This document shows, one piece after another, positions 35,555-44,738 of a stretch of 64,000 bases of DNA; position 1 is the first letter of the stretch; each line of letters begins with the position of its first letter. Both the position numbers and the translations under genes were made by a program. Origin of the DNA: Hyphomicrobiales bacterium (GTDB lineage: Bacteria > Pseudomonadota > Alphaproteobacteria > Rhizobiales > Rhizobiaceae); assembly GCA_900473915.1 (NCBI GenBank), contig UCNG01000014.1:94745-158744 (forward strand), written 5' to 3'. The notes under the pieces are model-generated. The model did no database searches. It saw only the letters and a program-made list of their open reading frames with translations, and was not told the origin of the DNA.

Positions 35555-35579
35555 TTTGATGGCGCGGCGGCAGCGCTCG

Positions 35580-35613
35580 AGCGGTTCCGGCAAAAGTTGA
35601 AACCGGTTTTGCG
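35580..35613 (-). repeat. Single copy of the dispersed repeat, inverted
   Basis: On the minus strand this reads CGCAAAACCGGTTTCAACTT then TTGCCGGAACCGCT, clearly related to the 47085 units (CGCAAAACCGGTGCCCACTT then TTGCTGGAAATGCTT). Confidence 0.6.
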
Positions 35614-35645
35614 GCTGGAAAATGCTCCAAGCCTGCCGCGGCTGC

Positions 35646-35690
35646 GTTAGAGCGCGTTTCGATCTGATTGGATCAGATCGGCGCTCTAAC
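35646..35690. terminator. Long nested hairpin between convergent genes
   Basis: GTTAGAGCGC (35646-35655) and GCGCTCTAAC (35681-35690) pair exactly, and inside them GATCTGAT (35661-35668) pairs with ATCAGATC (35672-35679). It lies between the convergent SDR and amidohydrolase genes and may terminate both, although such elements also occur as dispersed palindromic repeats in this group. Confidence 0.6.
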
Positions 35691-35703
35691 TTCTTCTATT
35701 TCA

Positions 35704-35748
35704 AGCATAATCTTATCGATCCTCGTTTCACTCCGGTCGGATTATGCT
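35704..35748. repeat. Second palindromic element in the same gap
   Basis: AGCATAATC (35704-35712) and GATTATGCT (35740-35748) are exact reverse complements 27 bases apart. It ends 11 bases from the amidohydrolase stop. Confidence 0.55.
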
Positions 35749-35758
35749 CTAAAGTTCG

Positions 35759-37510
35759 TCAGGCAGCGTAACGCTTGGTGCCGTCCATCCAGGTTTCGCT
35801 GACCTTGATCTTGCCGATCTTCACATCCGGCGCAGTCGGGTCTTCTTCCAGAATGGCGAAGTCTGCGAACTTTCCGGTTTCCAGCGAACCGATCTGGTCT
35901 TCCATATGACACTGCCAGGCCGCATCGATGGTGACGGCGCGCAGCGCTGCATCCACCGGGATACACTCTTCCGGGAAGAACACATCGCCGCCTTCGTTCA
36001 TGACGCGGGTGACCGCGTTTTCGACATAGCGCAGCGGTTCAATTGGCGTCACGTTCCAGTCGGAATGGAGCGAAATCTTGAGGCCCGCCGCCAGTGCCGA
36101 AGCGCATGGGTCATAGAAACGGGCGCGCTCCGGCCCCAGAAGACGGTCGCGGAACGCCTTGCCCCACCAGTGCACATGGCCAATCAGGAAGGATGGCGAC
36201 AGCCCCATCTCCTTCATGCGGACCATCTGTTCCGGGTGGAAGACGCTGCAATGCTCGATGCGATGACGAAGATCGCTGTTCGAGGTTTTTCCGAGAACGG
36301 CCTCATAGGCATCCAGAACCATGTCGATGGCCGCGTCGCCATTGGCGTGAACGCCAACCTGCCAGCCGCCTTCATGCGCCCGGCGGATGACATCCGTCAC
36401 CTGCTCAAGGCTGTAGTTCAAAGCGCCGCGCGCGTCGGTGCCGAGGTAATTTTCGCGCTGGTAGCCGGTCCGCGCCTGATTGGACCCGTCGGCCCAGGCC
36501 TTGATGCCATCGACGCGGAAAAGGTCGTTGCCGCGACCGGGCTTGATCCCTTCCTTTTCCCATTCGTCCATGATCGTCGACACGAGCATGCCGCGATAGC
36601 GCACCGGAGCCTTGCCGTCGCCCAGAGCCGCATCGAGGATTTTCAGGTCCTGTGCGCCTGCCATGATGCCGATGCCGCAATCGTGCAGCATCGTGCAGCC
36701 GACGGAACTTGCATGATCCACAAAACGTCGAACGCGGCCAACCATGTCCGCAGCCGTCGGCGAAGGCATGGCGCCGAGGAACACCTGCTGCGCCGCCATT
36801 TCTTCAAGACGCCCGGACAGGTTGCCGCTGGCGTCCTTCACAAAGCGGGCACCCGATGGATCGGGCGTATCCCGCGTGATGCCGGCAGCCTTGAAAGCAG
36901 CGCTGTTGGCATAGGCGATATGACCGTTGCTTTCCTGCATGAAGAACGGATTGTTGGGAGCAAGAGCATCCAGTTCGGCCAGCGTCGGAATTTTGGCGTC
37001 GCGGGTGATGCTGGCGTCGAACTGCTGCGCGCGCACCCATTCGCCCGGCTTGGCGTCGGCAACACCCTTCTGGAGCTTTGACCAGACGGTTGCATAATCC
37101 GGCGTCGTGATCGGGCTGACGTCGATCCAGTCCTCAAAGGCCGTGAACACGAAATGCATATGCGGATCGATCAGGCCTGGCATCAGGGTGCGGCCCTGAA
37201 GGTCCACCACCTGCGCCCCGGAGCCGATAGCGGACTGCACGTCATCCAGCTTGCCGACGGCCAGTATCTTGTTGCCGCGGATGGCGATCGCTTCGGCACG
37301 CGGCGCCTGATCGTTCATCGTGATGATCGTTCCGCCCTTGAAGATGATATCGCCTGCGGGTGTCGCGGCCTGCTGCGCAAACGCCATGCCCGGCGAAGAA
37401 CAGGCGAAGGCCGACGTCGCGGCGGCGGCACCGAGATATTTGAGAAAATCGCGCCTTGACGCCGTGGACCGCAGATAAGCCACCATGCCGGGATTACAGG
37501 CAATACACAT
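35759..37510 (-). CDS. Tat-exported amidohydrolase family 3 protein (YtcJ-like)
   Basis: A 583-residue metal-dependent amidohydrolase. The N terminus carries a twin-arginine signal (SRRDFLKYLGAAAATSAFA, about 18-36) with cleavage near AFAQQA, so the enzyme is exported folded. The catalytic domain has LMPGLIDPHMHF (HxH), GIKAWADGSNQARTG, GWQVGVHANGDAAIDMVLDAY, HRIEHCSVF and LHSDWNVTPIEPLRYVENAVTR, all typical of the YtcJ/NfdA group. The unusual leader MCIACNPGM lies before the Tat motif. Substrate is probably an amide or formamide. It converges with the SDR gene. Confidence 0.85.
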   Translation of the reverse strand: MCIACNPGMVAYLRSTASRRDFLKYLGAAAATSAFACSSPGMAFAQQAATPAGDIIFKGGTIITMNDQAPRAEAIAIRGNKILAVGKLDDVQSAIGSGAQVVDLQGRTLMPGLIDPHMHFVFTAFEDWIDVSPITTPDYATVWSKLQKGVADAKPGEWVRAQQFDASITRDAKIPTLAELDALAPNNPFFMQESNGHIAYANSAAFKAAGITRDTPDPSGARFVKDASGNLSGRLEEMAAQQVFLGAMPSPTAADMVGRVRRFVDHASSVGCTMLHDCGIGIMAGAQDLKILDAALGDGKAPVRYRGMLVSTIMDEWEKEGIKPGRGNDLFRVDGIKAWADGSNQARTGYQRENYLGTDARGALNYSLEQVTDVIRRAHEGGWQVGVHANGDAAIDMVLDAYEAVLGKTSNSDLRHRIEHCSVFHPEQMVRMKEMGLSPSFLIGHVHWWGKAFRDRLLGPERARFYDPCASALAAGLKISLHSDWNVTPIEPLRYVENAVTRVMNEGGDVFFPEECIPVDAALRAVTIDAAWQCHMEDQIGSLETGKFADFAILEEDPTAPDVKIGKIKVSETWMDGTKRYAA

Positions 37511-37749
37511 CCGAATATTCCTCTCTTACCCACTCATCCAAATATCGTAGTCCGGATGACAAATATTCTTTGAACCTATACGATAGGAAAAAAGAATTTC
37601 AAATCAATAAATGAAACCATTATTATTTATATTAGTTGATACTAATAAAATAGAAATAAAAATGCGGAAAAATACTGGGCTACATTGTATAAAAACCTGA
37701 AAGAAATCGGCATATTTTGCAAATTTCTCACAGGTTTTGATAAATCCGC
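37511..37749. promoter_or_regulatory. AT-rich promoter region with inverted repeat
   Basis: This gap upstream of the amidohydrolase is strikingly AT-rich. It holds TATTAGT (37630-37636) and ACTAATA (37641-37647), exact reverse complements around TGAT, about 120 bases before the ATG. A regulator-binding site is possible. No gene is visible. Confidence 0.45.
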
Positions 37750-38151
37750 TCAGCCGCGTCCGGGCTTTTTCCGCGCCTTTTTGGCCTGATTATGCGCTAT
37801 GGCAGCGCGAACGAGCGCAATGAAGGCGCCTTCGTCGATCGTTTCGCCCTCGGCTATATCGATCGCCCGGCGCATATTGCCTTCAAGGCTGGCATTGAAG
37901 ATATGGGCCGGATCGTCGAGCGCCGCGCCATTGGCGAAAGTCAGCTTCACGACCTTCTTGTAGGTCTCGCCGGTGCAGATGATGCCGTCATGCGACCAAA
38001 CCGGGACGCCGCGCCATTTCCATTCCTCGATGACGTCCGGATCAGCCCGCTTTATCAGCGCGCGCATTCTGGCAAGCGTTTCGCCGCGCCAGTCGCCAAG
38101 TTCCGCAATGCGCCCGTCAATCAGCTTCGAAGCATCGTCGTCGCCTGCCAT
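37750..38151 (-). CDS. DUF1801 domain protein
   Basis: A 133-residue cytoplasmic protein of the DUF1801 (YdhG-like) family: LARMRALIKRADPDVIEEWKWRGVPVWSHDGIICTGETYKKVVKLTF region, with the conserved pattern of Trp-rich strand and VKLTFANGAALDDP. I chose the ATG at 38151, with GGAGG upstream, and not the in-frame ATG at 38208. The biochemical role of the family is not known. It stands between the GGDEF-EAL gene and the amidohydrolase on the same strand, without close linkage to either. Confidence 0.85.
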   Translation of the reverse strand: MAGDDDASKLIDGRIAELGDWRGETLARMRALIKRADPDVIEEWKWRGVPVWSHDGIICTGETYKKVVKLTFANGAALDDPAHIFNASLEGNMRRAIDIAEGETIDEGAFIALVRAAIAHNQAKKARKKPGRG

Positions 38152-38247
38152 AAGTTTCCTCCCTCCGGACAGATTCAGCATTTTCTCCACCTGCCTTCTC
38201 CCTCGCAAGCGAGAACCGGTTGAGGAAGAATGCGTGAAGTTAAAGCT

Positions 38248-40233
38248 TTATCGTAAAGCCTGGTCAAGCCGCGCACCGGACCGGCCAAGCGCATCCAGGG
38301 CCATGCCCATCGGCAGGGCGGGAGCAAACAGGAACCCCTGCCCGCTGCCGCAGCCGAGGCTGCGCAGCATATTGCGGTCGTCTTCCGTCTCGATCCCTTC
38401 AGCCGTGACCTTGACGCCGAGGGCATCGGCCAGGGCAACCATCGCCCGCACGATGTGCTGGTCGCCCTCCGATCCCGCGATACCGCGCACGAACACCTGA
38501 TCAATCTTGATCTTGGTGACAAGGCCCTTCTTCAAGGAAGCAAAGGTGGCAAATCCCGTGCCGAAATCATCCAGCGCGATGGAAACACCGGCATTCGCCA
38601 GCGCGCTCAGGCTGTCATTCATTCCGCGCTGGTCGAAGGGGGCCTCCTCCGTGATCTCGATTTCCAGCATGGAGACCAGCAGTTTGCGCTTTTCCATCTG
38701 GGACAGGATTTCGTGCGGAATGCGCCCTCCGGACAGTTCGCGCGGCGACAGGTTCATGGCGACCGTCAGATCGCAGCGGCCGCTTTCCATGAGCTTGTCG
38801 ATCATCTCGCAGCAATTGAAGAACACATTATGCGTGAGCTGCCGCACCACGCCCACCTCACAGGCAACATCGATGATTTCCGGCGGGGCGATTGTGCCGT
38901 GCTGCGGATGATCCCAGCGCAGCAAGGCCTCGAAGCCCACCATGTTCCCGCTCGATAGCTCCACCACCGGCTGGAAATAGGTTTGTATCTGCCCGGTCTC
39001 GATGGCGATGCGCAGATCACGCTCGATGCTCTGCTTGCGTTCCCATTCATGTTGCAGGCGTTTTTCGAAAAAGTAATATTCGTTGCGGCCTCGTTTCTTG
39101 GCCGCATAAAGTGCGAAATCGGCGCGCAGCAGCATTTCCACCGGGTCGAGCTGCTCCAGCCGGCAGATGCCGACGCAGGCGCCGATCTCCACCGACAGGA
39201 TGCCCTCATAATGGGCGCTCAGGCTGCCAATGATGCGCGCTGCAACCAGCCCCGCCTCGATGGTCGCCGACGGCTCGGGATATGCGAGCACGAATTCGTC
39301 GCCGCCAATGCGCGCCAGAATGGACCGTTCGGGCGAAATCTGGCGGATGCGCTGCGCGATGGAAACGAGGAGATCGTCGCCCGCCTTGTGACCATAGGTA
39401 TCATTGACGGACTTGAAGCCATCGAGATCGATCAGCATGACAATGAAGGGGCCGTCCCTTGGCGGAAACAGCCGAATGGAGGTTTCCAGCCCGCGCCGGT
39501 TGAAAAGGCCCGTCAAAGGGTCTTCCTGCGACTTGAGCGCCATTTCGTCAGCGAGTTGCTCGGCCTCGTGCTTCAGCCTGCTTGTCTGGATGAAACGGTT
39601 CTGCCCCAGAAGCGCGCCGCGTGTAAGCCCGCACCAGAACAGGACGACGGAAACCACGATCACGCCGCTATGCAGGTCTGCATGCACGGCCAGGCACACC
39701 GCCGTCACGACAAGCGGCGGCGTTATGAAATTGATGGCGACGGACGCATAGGACGAACCGTAGGTAACAGCGCCTGCGCAGATGCCGGCAAGAATGACGA
39801 GGTAGGCCGGCGATTGCGGGTCCGTGAAGCCGTTGGAGAGCACCGCGACGCCGGACCACAGAAAGCCGGACAGGGCCGCAAGAAGCTGGAACCGCCTGAT
39901 CTGGCGCTGCAAATCCGCAATATTCCCGATCGGTGCCGTGCGGCGGGTATGGGCAATTGCCTCGAAGAAACGCAGCGCGTTGACGATATTCACCAGCGCG
40001 AACCAGACAATCGATTCCCAGAAATGCCCGGCGGCGCTCTGGACCAGCACGATAAGCCCCGAAAGAATCGTGCTGATGGGCATCGAGAAGCGCGCCCCCT
40101 CGCAAATCTCCCCGAGCTGGTCCGCAAGGATCTTGTCGGCTATCGGACTGTCGTGGCTGCCATAGGCCGAGCGAACAAGTTGAAACCAGTATGCAGTTCT
40201 AGACCCCATTGACGCAACCATCTGCCAGACCAC
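38248..40233 (-). CDS. Membrane GGDEF-EAL protein, dual c-di-GMP enzyme
   Basis: A 661-residue protein (if read from the GTG at 40233; ATG at 40218 or 40209 are alternatives). About six hydrophobic segments occupy 50-205. The GGDEF domain (about 235-395) has intact GGDEF at 310-314 but no RxxD inhibitory site. The EAL domain (about 400-645) has intact EALLRW (435-440), the Glu in EITEEAP and DDFGTGFATF, so phosphodiesterase activity is likely. Both activities could be present. The output presumably feeds motility or polysaccharide control. Expression seems monocistronic. Confidence 0.9.
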   Translation of the reverse strand: MVWQMVASMGSRTAYWFQLVRSAYGSHDSPIADKILADQLGEICEGARFSMPISTILSGLIVLVQSAAGHFWESIVWFALVNIVNALRFFEAIAHTRRTAPIGNIADLQRQIRRFQLLAALSGFLWSGVAVLSNGFTDPQSPAYLVILAGICAGAVTYGSSYASVAINFITPPLVVTAVCLAVHADLHSGVIVVSVVLFWCGLTRGALLGQNRFIQTSRLKHEAEQLADEMALKSQEDPLTGLFNRRGLETSIRLFPPRDGPFIVMLIDLDGFKSVNDTYGHKAGDDLLVSIAQRIRQISPERSILARIGGDEFVLAYPEPSATIEAGLVAARIIGSLSAHYEGILSVEIGACVGICRLEQLDPVEMLLRADFALYAAKKRGRNEYYFFEKRLQHEWERKQSIERDLRIAIETGQIQTYFQPVVELSSGNMVGFEALLRWDHPQHGTIAPPEIIDVACEVGVVRQLTHNVFFNCCEMIDKLMESGRCDLTVAMNLSPRELSGGRIPHEILSQMEKRKLLVSMLEIEITEEAPFDQRGMNDSLSALANAGVSIALDDFGTGFATFASLKKGLVTKIKIDQVFVRGIAGSEGDQHIVRAMVALADALGVKVTAEGIETEDDRNMLRSLGCGSGQGFLFAPALPMGMALDALGRSGARLDQALR

Positions 40234-40380
40234 GTTCAGCTTGTTTCAACCGGCCCCCGTTCCGGTCAAAGGAATGACAGCAAACCCGCCCCTGACTGGC
40301 AAGTATAACATGCGTCCAAACTGGGGTCAGGGCCTATTAGTTGGTGAAGTTTTCGTAGCCGGAGCACAGATAAGCACTCG

Positions 40381-40417
40381 TTCCTCGCGATGCCGGGCAG
40401 CGCGGCATCGCGAGGAA
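40381..40417. other. Very stable stem-loop, 15-bp perfect stem
   Basis: TTCCTCGCGATGCCG (40381-40395) and CGGCATCGCGAGGAA (40403-40417) pair without mismatch around a 7-base loop. It is about 40 bases downstream of the CNNM/CBS gene stop. No T-run follows on either strand, so it is not a standard terminator. Confidence 0.6.
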
Positions 40418-40458
40418 TGTAACTGTAACATCAAGATTACGCTTCAAGGAGACCGGAA

Positions 40459-41751
40459 TTATTCAGTCGGCTGTTCTTCCGCCGTCAGCAGCAGCTTGTC
40501 GATGCGGCGTCCGTCAAGGTCGACAATCTCGAACACCCAACCGTTCTTGACGAAGGTTTCGCCCACATCCGGCAGATGCTTGAGTTCCTCAAGCGCCAGC
40601 CCGGCAACGGTGTTGTATTCCGCCTCATCATCGATCTGGAAACGCAGGAATTCCGAGAACTCGTCAATCGGCATCCAGCCCGAGACGAGATAGGAACCAT
40701 CGGCCCGGCGCACGATCGCCTTTTCCTCGATATGGTCCTCTTCCTGCATGGCGCCGATAATGGCCTCGATCACGTCACCCGCAGTAATCACGCCTTCAAA
40801 ATGGCCGTATTCGTCATAGACGAGCACCATATGCGTCGGTGTGCCGCGAATGGCTTCCACCACGTCCAGCGCATCGGAAAAATCCGACACGACGGGGACG
40901 TCCCGGACGATCTCGCGCAGATCGACGCTCCCCTTTGAGGACAGCTGGTTGAAAAAATCGCGCACGTGCAGGACACCGATCACCTCATCGGAATCTTCGC
41001 CGCGCACCGGAAGCCGTGAGCGGCTGGTAGTGTGCAACTGCTCGCGGATTTCATCGAAACTGTCTTCTATATCGACCATTTCGACGTCCATGCGCGGCGT
41101 CATCAACCCGCGCGCGGTGCGGTCTGCGAGGCGCATAACGCCCGCGATCATGCGGGATTCCTCGGTCTCGATCACACCGGCGCTGTGCGCTTCGGCAAGA
41201 ACGGACTTGATCTCCTCATCGGTCACGCCATCACTCGTCTTGCCCGACTGGCCGAGCAGTTTCAGGACCAGACGACCCGATGTATCGAGAAGCCAGACGA
41301 GCGGCGCCGCCATTTTCGACAAAAGCGTCATGGTCGGGGCGACGCGGCTTGCCACCGCCTCCGGTGCGCGCAGCGCAATCTGCTTCGGCACGAGTTCGCC
41401 GACGATCAGCGACAGATAGGTAATGACCACGACGACCGAGCCGACGCCAAGCGCATCGGCAAGGGCGGGCGAAAGGCCCTGCCCCAGAAGCCAGCCCGAC
41501 AGGCGCGCGCCCAGCGTCGCGCCGGAAAATGCGCCGGACAGAATGCCGACCAGCGTAATGCCGATTTGCACGGTGGACAGGAAACGGCCTGGATTATCGG
41601 CAAGCTCGATAGCCATGCGGGCGCCGCGGCTGCCCTTGTCAGCCATTACCCTCAGTCGTGCCGGGCGGGAGGAAACTACTGCCAGTTCCGACATGGCGAG
41701 AACGCCATTGAGGATCGTCAACAGCACGACCGTAATTATTTCGAAATACAA
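40459..41751 (-). CDS. CNNM/DUF21-CBS-CorC_HlyC protein (TlyC/CorC-like)
   Basis: A 430-residue protein: CNNM/DUF21 membrane domain with three to four hydrophobic segments (about 1-195, LTILNGVLAMSELAVVSSRPARL, GELVPKQIALRAPE), a CBS pair (about 205-330, MTPRMDVEMVD, HMVLVYDEYGHFEGVITAGDVIEAIIG) and a CorC_HlyC domain (about 345-425). Relatives move Mg2+ or other ions or aid CorA; some are miscalled hemolysins. The start is TTG at 41751, with GAGGGG five bases upstream. It diverges from the sugar ABC operon. Confidence 0.9.
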   Translation of the reverse strand: MYFEIITVVLLTILNGVLAMSELAVVSSRPARLRVMADKGSRGARMAIELADNPGRFLSTVQIGITLVGILSGAFSGATLGARLSGWLLGQGLSPALADALGVGSVVVVITYLSLIVGELVPKQIALRAPEAVASRVAPTMTLLSKMAAPLVWLLDTSGRLVLKLLGQSGKTSDGVTDEEIKSVLAEAHSAGVIETEESRMIAGVMRLADRTARGLMTPRMDVEMVDIEDSFDEIREQLHTTSRSRLPVRGEDSDEVIGVLHVRDFFNQLSSKGSVDLREIVRDVPVVSDFSDALDVVEAIRGTPTHMVLVYDEYGHFEGVITAGDVIEAIIGAMQEEDHIEEKAIVRRADGSYLVSGWMPIDEFSEFLRFQIDDEAEYNTVAGLALEELKHLPDVGETFVKNGWVFEIVDLDGRRIDKLLLTAEEQPTE

Positions 41752-42120
41752 AACTGCCCCTCAGGATCAGATAATCGGAATATAATGATAGAAAGGAAAG
41801 CACCCTCTTTCCAGAGGCGCCCCGCATAAAATACTGCGATACTGCCTGAATTACAGTCATGACGCGCTTTCTTCCGACCCGTTTCCGTGCGGAAAGCCTG
41901 TCCTTTGGCCGTCCTTCCGATAAATGTTCCGGAATGCAGGTAAAACAGAGAAACAGAAGTTTGGTCAGGCCAATCAGGGCTAACAGCGGCAATTCAGGGC
42001 CGAGCCTCTCCATCCTAACGAGTTTTTTGCTGCCTGCACAAAATTGGCTTGACCAGAAACCGCGTGCCTTCTACTTCTTCTGTCGATAGTTGACGAAACT
42101 TTGCGCGAGGAGGAAGCGCG
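41752..42120. other. Divergent promoter region, CNNM/CBS gene and sugar ABC operon
   Basis: This 369-base gap holds no visible gene. The rightward promoter at 42049-42077 is listed separately. No strong operator-like symmetry was found, and no repressor gene lies next to the sugar operon. Confidence 0.45.
42049..42077 (+). promoter_or_regulatory. Candidate sigma-70 promoter of the sugar ABC operon
   Basis: TTGACC (42049-42054), a 17-base spacer and TACTTC (42072-42077), 44 bases before the ATG. The -35 is good and the -10 weak, as expected for an activated promoter. Confidence 0.45.
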
Positions 42121-43662
42121 ATGGGAGGATTACCGTCAGCGTCAGCGCGCGCGGATGCTGCGCCTGTATTGCTGAAGCTGGATTCCGTTTCCAAGGAATT
42201 TCCGGGCGTCAAAGCCCTGTCGAACGTCAGCTTTGAATTGCGGGCGGGCGAGGTTCATGCCGTCTGCGGTGAAAATGGTGCGGGCAAATCGACCCTGATG
42301 AAGATCGTCAGCGGCGTCTATCAGCCCGATGGCGGGACGATCCATTATCGCGGCCAGCCGGTTCGCTTTGGCTCCACGCTGGAATCGGAAGCGGCGGGCA
42401 TCGCCATCATCCATCAGGAACTGAACCTCATTCCGCACTTGAGCGTTGCCGAAAACATCTATCTTGCGCGCGAGCCGAAACGCGGTTTCTTCGTGAACCG
42501 CCGCAAGCTGAAGGAAGACGCGCAGCGCTGCCTCGACCGGCTTGGCGTGAAGATCGACCCGTCGACACAGGTGCTGAACCTTTCGGTCGCCCAGTGCCAG
42601 ATGGTCGAGATCGCCAAGGCGCTGTCGCTCAATGCCTCCGTCCTCATCATGGACGAGCCGACCTCCTCCCTGACTGAACAGGAAGCGCAGCTCCTGTTCA
42701 GGGTCATCCGGGAACTGAAGGCGCAGGGCACCGGCATTGTCTATATCTCGCATCGCCTCGACGAAATGGCGGAGATTGTCGACCGCGTCACCATTCTGCG
42801 CGACGGGCGCTACGTCTGGACCAAGGATTTCCACGATGTCACCGTCGATGAGATCGTGGCCGGAATGGTCGGGCGCTCGCTGGACGAGAAATTTCCCGAA
42901 CCGACGCGAAAGCCGACGGAAGAGGTGATGTTCTCCGTCGCCGGGCTGACGCGGGGCGGCGTCTTCGAGAATATCGGCTTCGAGCTCAGGCGCGGCGAAA
43001 TCCTTGGCTTTGCCGGGCTGATGGGCGCGGGACGGACGGAAGTGGCGCGCGCGATCTTCGGTGCCGATCCGCATGACGCCGGAACCATCGTGCTTGAAGG
43101 CGAAACACTTTCGATCACCAGCCCGCGCGACGCCATCGAGGCAGGCATCGCCTACCTGTCGGAAGACCGCAAGGCGCAGGGGCTGGCCGTCAAGATGCCG
43201 GTCGACGCCAATCTGACGCTTGCCAATATGGAAGCCGTCAGCAGTTCCTATGGCGTCATCGATTTCGAGCGCCACCGGCAGGCAAGCCAGCGCTATGTCG
43301 ATCTTCTCAACATCAAGACGCCGGGGCTGGCCCAGCCCGTCCGCCTGCTTTCGGGCGGCAACCAGCAGAAGATCATCATCGGCAAATGGCTGTTCCGCGA
43401 GCCGCGCATCATGTTCTTCGACGAGCCGACGCGCGGCATCGATGTGGGCGCGAAATTCGCGATCTACCAGATCATGGACGAGCTGGCCGCAAGAGGCATC
43501 GGCATTGTGCTGATCAGCTCGGAACTGCCGGAAATTCTCGGGCTTTCGGACCGCGTGGCGGTCTTTCACGAGGGGCGCATCACCGCGGTCCTCGACACGG
43601 CTGCGACAACGCAGGAAGAAATCATGACCTATGCCTCCGGTCGGGGCCGGCAGGACAAATGA
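42121..43662 (+). CDS. Sugar ABC transporter ATP-binding protein (RbsA/MglA type, two ATPase domains)
   Basis: A 513-residue double ATPase. Domain 1 (about 16-250): Walker A GENGAGKS (50-57), Walker B LIMDEP (175-180), signature changed to LSVAQCQ. Domain 2 (about 265-505): Walker A degenerate (GLMGAGRTE), signature LSGGNQQK intact, DEPTRGIDVGAK. This asymmetry is usual in CUT2 sugar importers for ribose, galactose, xylose and related sugars. AGGAGG precedes the ATG. It begins the three-gene operon 42121-45719. Confidence 0.9.
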   Translation: MGGLPSASARADAAPVLLKLDSVSKEFPGVKALSNVSFELRAGEVHAVCGENGAGKSTLMKIVSGVYQPDGGTIHYRGQPVRFGSTLESEAAGIAIIHQELNLIPHLSVAENIYLAREPKRGFFVNRRKLKEDAQRCLDRLGVKIDPSTQVLNLSVAQCQMVEIAKALSLNASVLIMDEPTSSLTEQEAQLLFRVIRELKAQGTGIVYISHRLDEMAEIVDRVTILRDGRYVWTKDFHDVTVDEIVAGMVGRSLDEKFPEPTRKPTEEVMFSVAGLTRGGVFENIGFELRRGEILGFAGLMGAGRTEVARAIFGADPHDAGTIVLEGETLSITSPRDAIEAGIAYLSEDRKAQGLAVKMPVDANLTLANMEAVSSSYGVIDFERHRQASQRYVDLLNIKTPGLAQPVRLLSGGNQQKIIIGKWLFREPRIMFFDEPTRGIDVGAKFAIYQIMDELAARGIGIVLISSELPEILGLSDRVAVFHEGRITAVLDTAATTQEEIMTYASGRGRQDK

Positions 43663-43672
43663 GGACGCAGTA

Positions 43673-44710
43673 ATGGCCGAAATCACCACCGACAAGCCCC
43701 AGCAGACGGCAAAATCCAAAGGGCTCAGCGACCGCCAGAAGGACATCATCCAGAAATTTGCGGCTGTCGGCAGCCTGATCATTCTGGCGGCGATCTTTTC
43801 CGTCACCAGCAGCGCCTTCATGACCGTCAACAATGCGATGACCATCGCCTTGCAGGTGACGTCCATCGCGCTGCTCGGCATCGGCGCGACCTATGTCATC
43901 ATCACCGGCGGCATCGATCTTTCGGTCGGCTCCGTGCTGGCGCTTGCGGGCGTGGTGGCCGCTCTCGCGGTCAAGGAGCTGTCGCTGCCGATCCCGCTCG
44001 CCATGCTGCTCGGCATATTGACGGGATCGCTCTGCGGCCTCATCAACGGCTTCGTCATCACCAGGCTCAAGCTGCCGCCCTTCATCGCCACGCTTGGCAT
44101 GATGCTGATCGCGCGCGGCGTCGCGCTCCAGATCACCGGCGCGCGCGCTGTTTCCGGCCTTGGCGAATCCTTCGGCGTACTGGGCAACGGCTCGCTGTTC
44201 CGCATCGAGAGCATCGACGAACAGGGCTTTCCGGTCGTCACCTTCCCCGGCATCCCCTACCCGGTGGTGCTGATGATCGTGATCGCGATTGCGGCCGCGC
44301 TCGTCTTGAACCGCACCGTGCTTGGCCGCCACATCTATGCCATCGGCTCGAATGCCGAGGCCGCGCGGCTTTCCGGCGTCAATGTCGCCCGCGTGACGGC
44401 CTTCACCTATATCGTTTCGGGAACGCTTGCCGGGCTTACGGGCTGCGTTCTCATGTCCCGCCTCGTCACCGCACAACCCAATGAAGGCGTTGCCTATGAG
44501 CTTGACGCCATTGCGAGCGCGGTCATCGGCGGCACGTCGCTCATCGGCGGCGTCGGCACGATCTCGGGCACGTTCATCGGCTCGTTCGTCATCGGCATCC
44601 TGCGGAACGGCCTCAACATGAACGGCATTTCCGCTTTCACACAGCAGATCATCATCGGCCTCGTCATTCTGGTCACCGTTTGGATCGACCAGATGCGCAA
44701 CCGCCGATGA
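43673..44710 (+). CDS. Sugar ABC transporter permease (RbsC-like)
   Basis: A 345-residue inner-membrane protein with about 8-10 hydrophobic segments. GATYVIITGGIDLSVGSVLAL is the CUT2 permease hallmark, and NAEAARLSGVNVARVTAFTYIVSG is the conserved cytoplasmic loop contacting the ATPase. I chose the ATG at 43673, preceded by GAGGACG and ten bases after the ATPase stop. It pairs with the double ATPase and the binding protein to import a sugar. Confidence 0.9.
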   Translation: MAEITTDKPQQTAKSKGLSDRQKDIIQKFAAVGSLIILAAIFSVTSSAFMTVNNAMTIALQVTSIALLGIGATYVIITGGIDLSVGSVLALAGVVAALAVKELSLPIPLAMLLGILTGSLCGLINGFVITRLKLPPFIATLGMMLIARGVALQITGARAVSGLGESFGVLGNGSLFRIESIDEQGFPVVTFPGIPYPVVLMIVIAIAAALVLNRTVLGRHIYAIGSNAEAARLSGVNVARVTAFTYIVSGTLAGLTGCVLMSRLVTAQPNEGVAYELDAIASAVIGGTSLIGGVGTISGTFIGSFVIGILRNGLNMNGISAFTQQIIIGLVILVTVWIDQMRNRR

Positions 44711-44719
44711 CAGGGGAGA

Positions 44720-44738
44720 CGGAATGCGGGGCATTCCG
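44720..44738 (+). other. Intra-operon stem-loop before the binding-protein gene
   Basis: CGGAATGC (44720-44727) and GCATTCCG (44731-44738) pair exactly around GGG. No T-run follows, so it is likely an mRNA-processing or stabilising hairpin that raises binding-protein expression above permease expression. Confidence 0.55.

Noticed and set aside
35906-37081. 391-codon plus-strand frame opposite the amidohydrolase
   Set aside because: No motif; the minus strand has full amidohydrolase motifs and a Tat signal.
38983-40212. 409-codon plus-strand frame opposite the GGDEF-EAL gene
   Set aside because: Antisense shadow; intact GGDEF and EAL motifs settle the coding strand.
40459-41751. Hemolysin
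   Set aside because: The old name of this family is misleading; the domain layout is CNNM-CBS-CorC, which fits ion transport or envelope roles.
42142-43881. 579-codon open frame on the minus strand opposite the sugar ABC ATPase
   Set aside because: It spans two real genes in antisense; composition is that of a shadow frame and no motif is seen.
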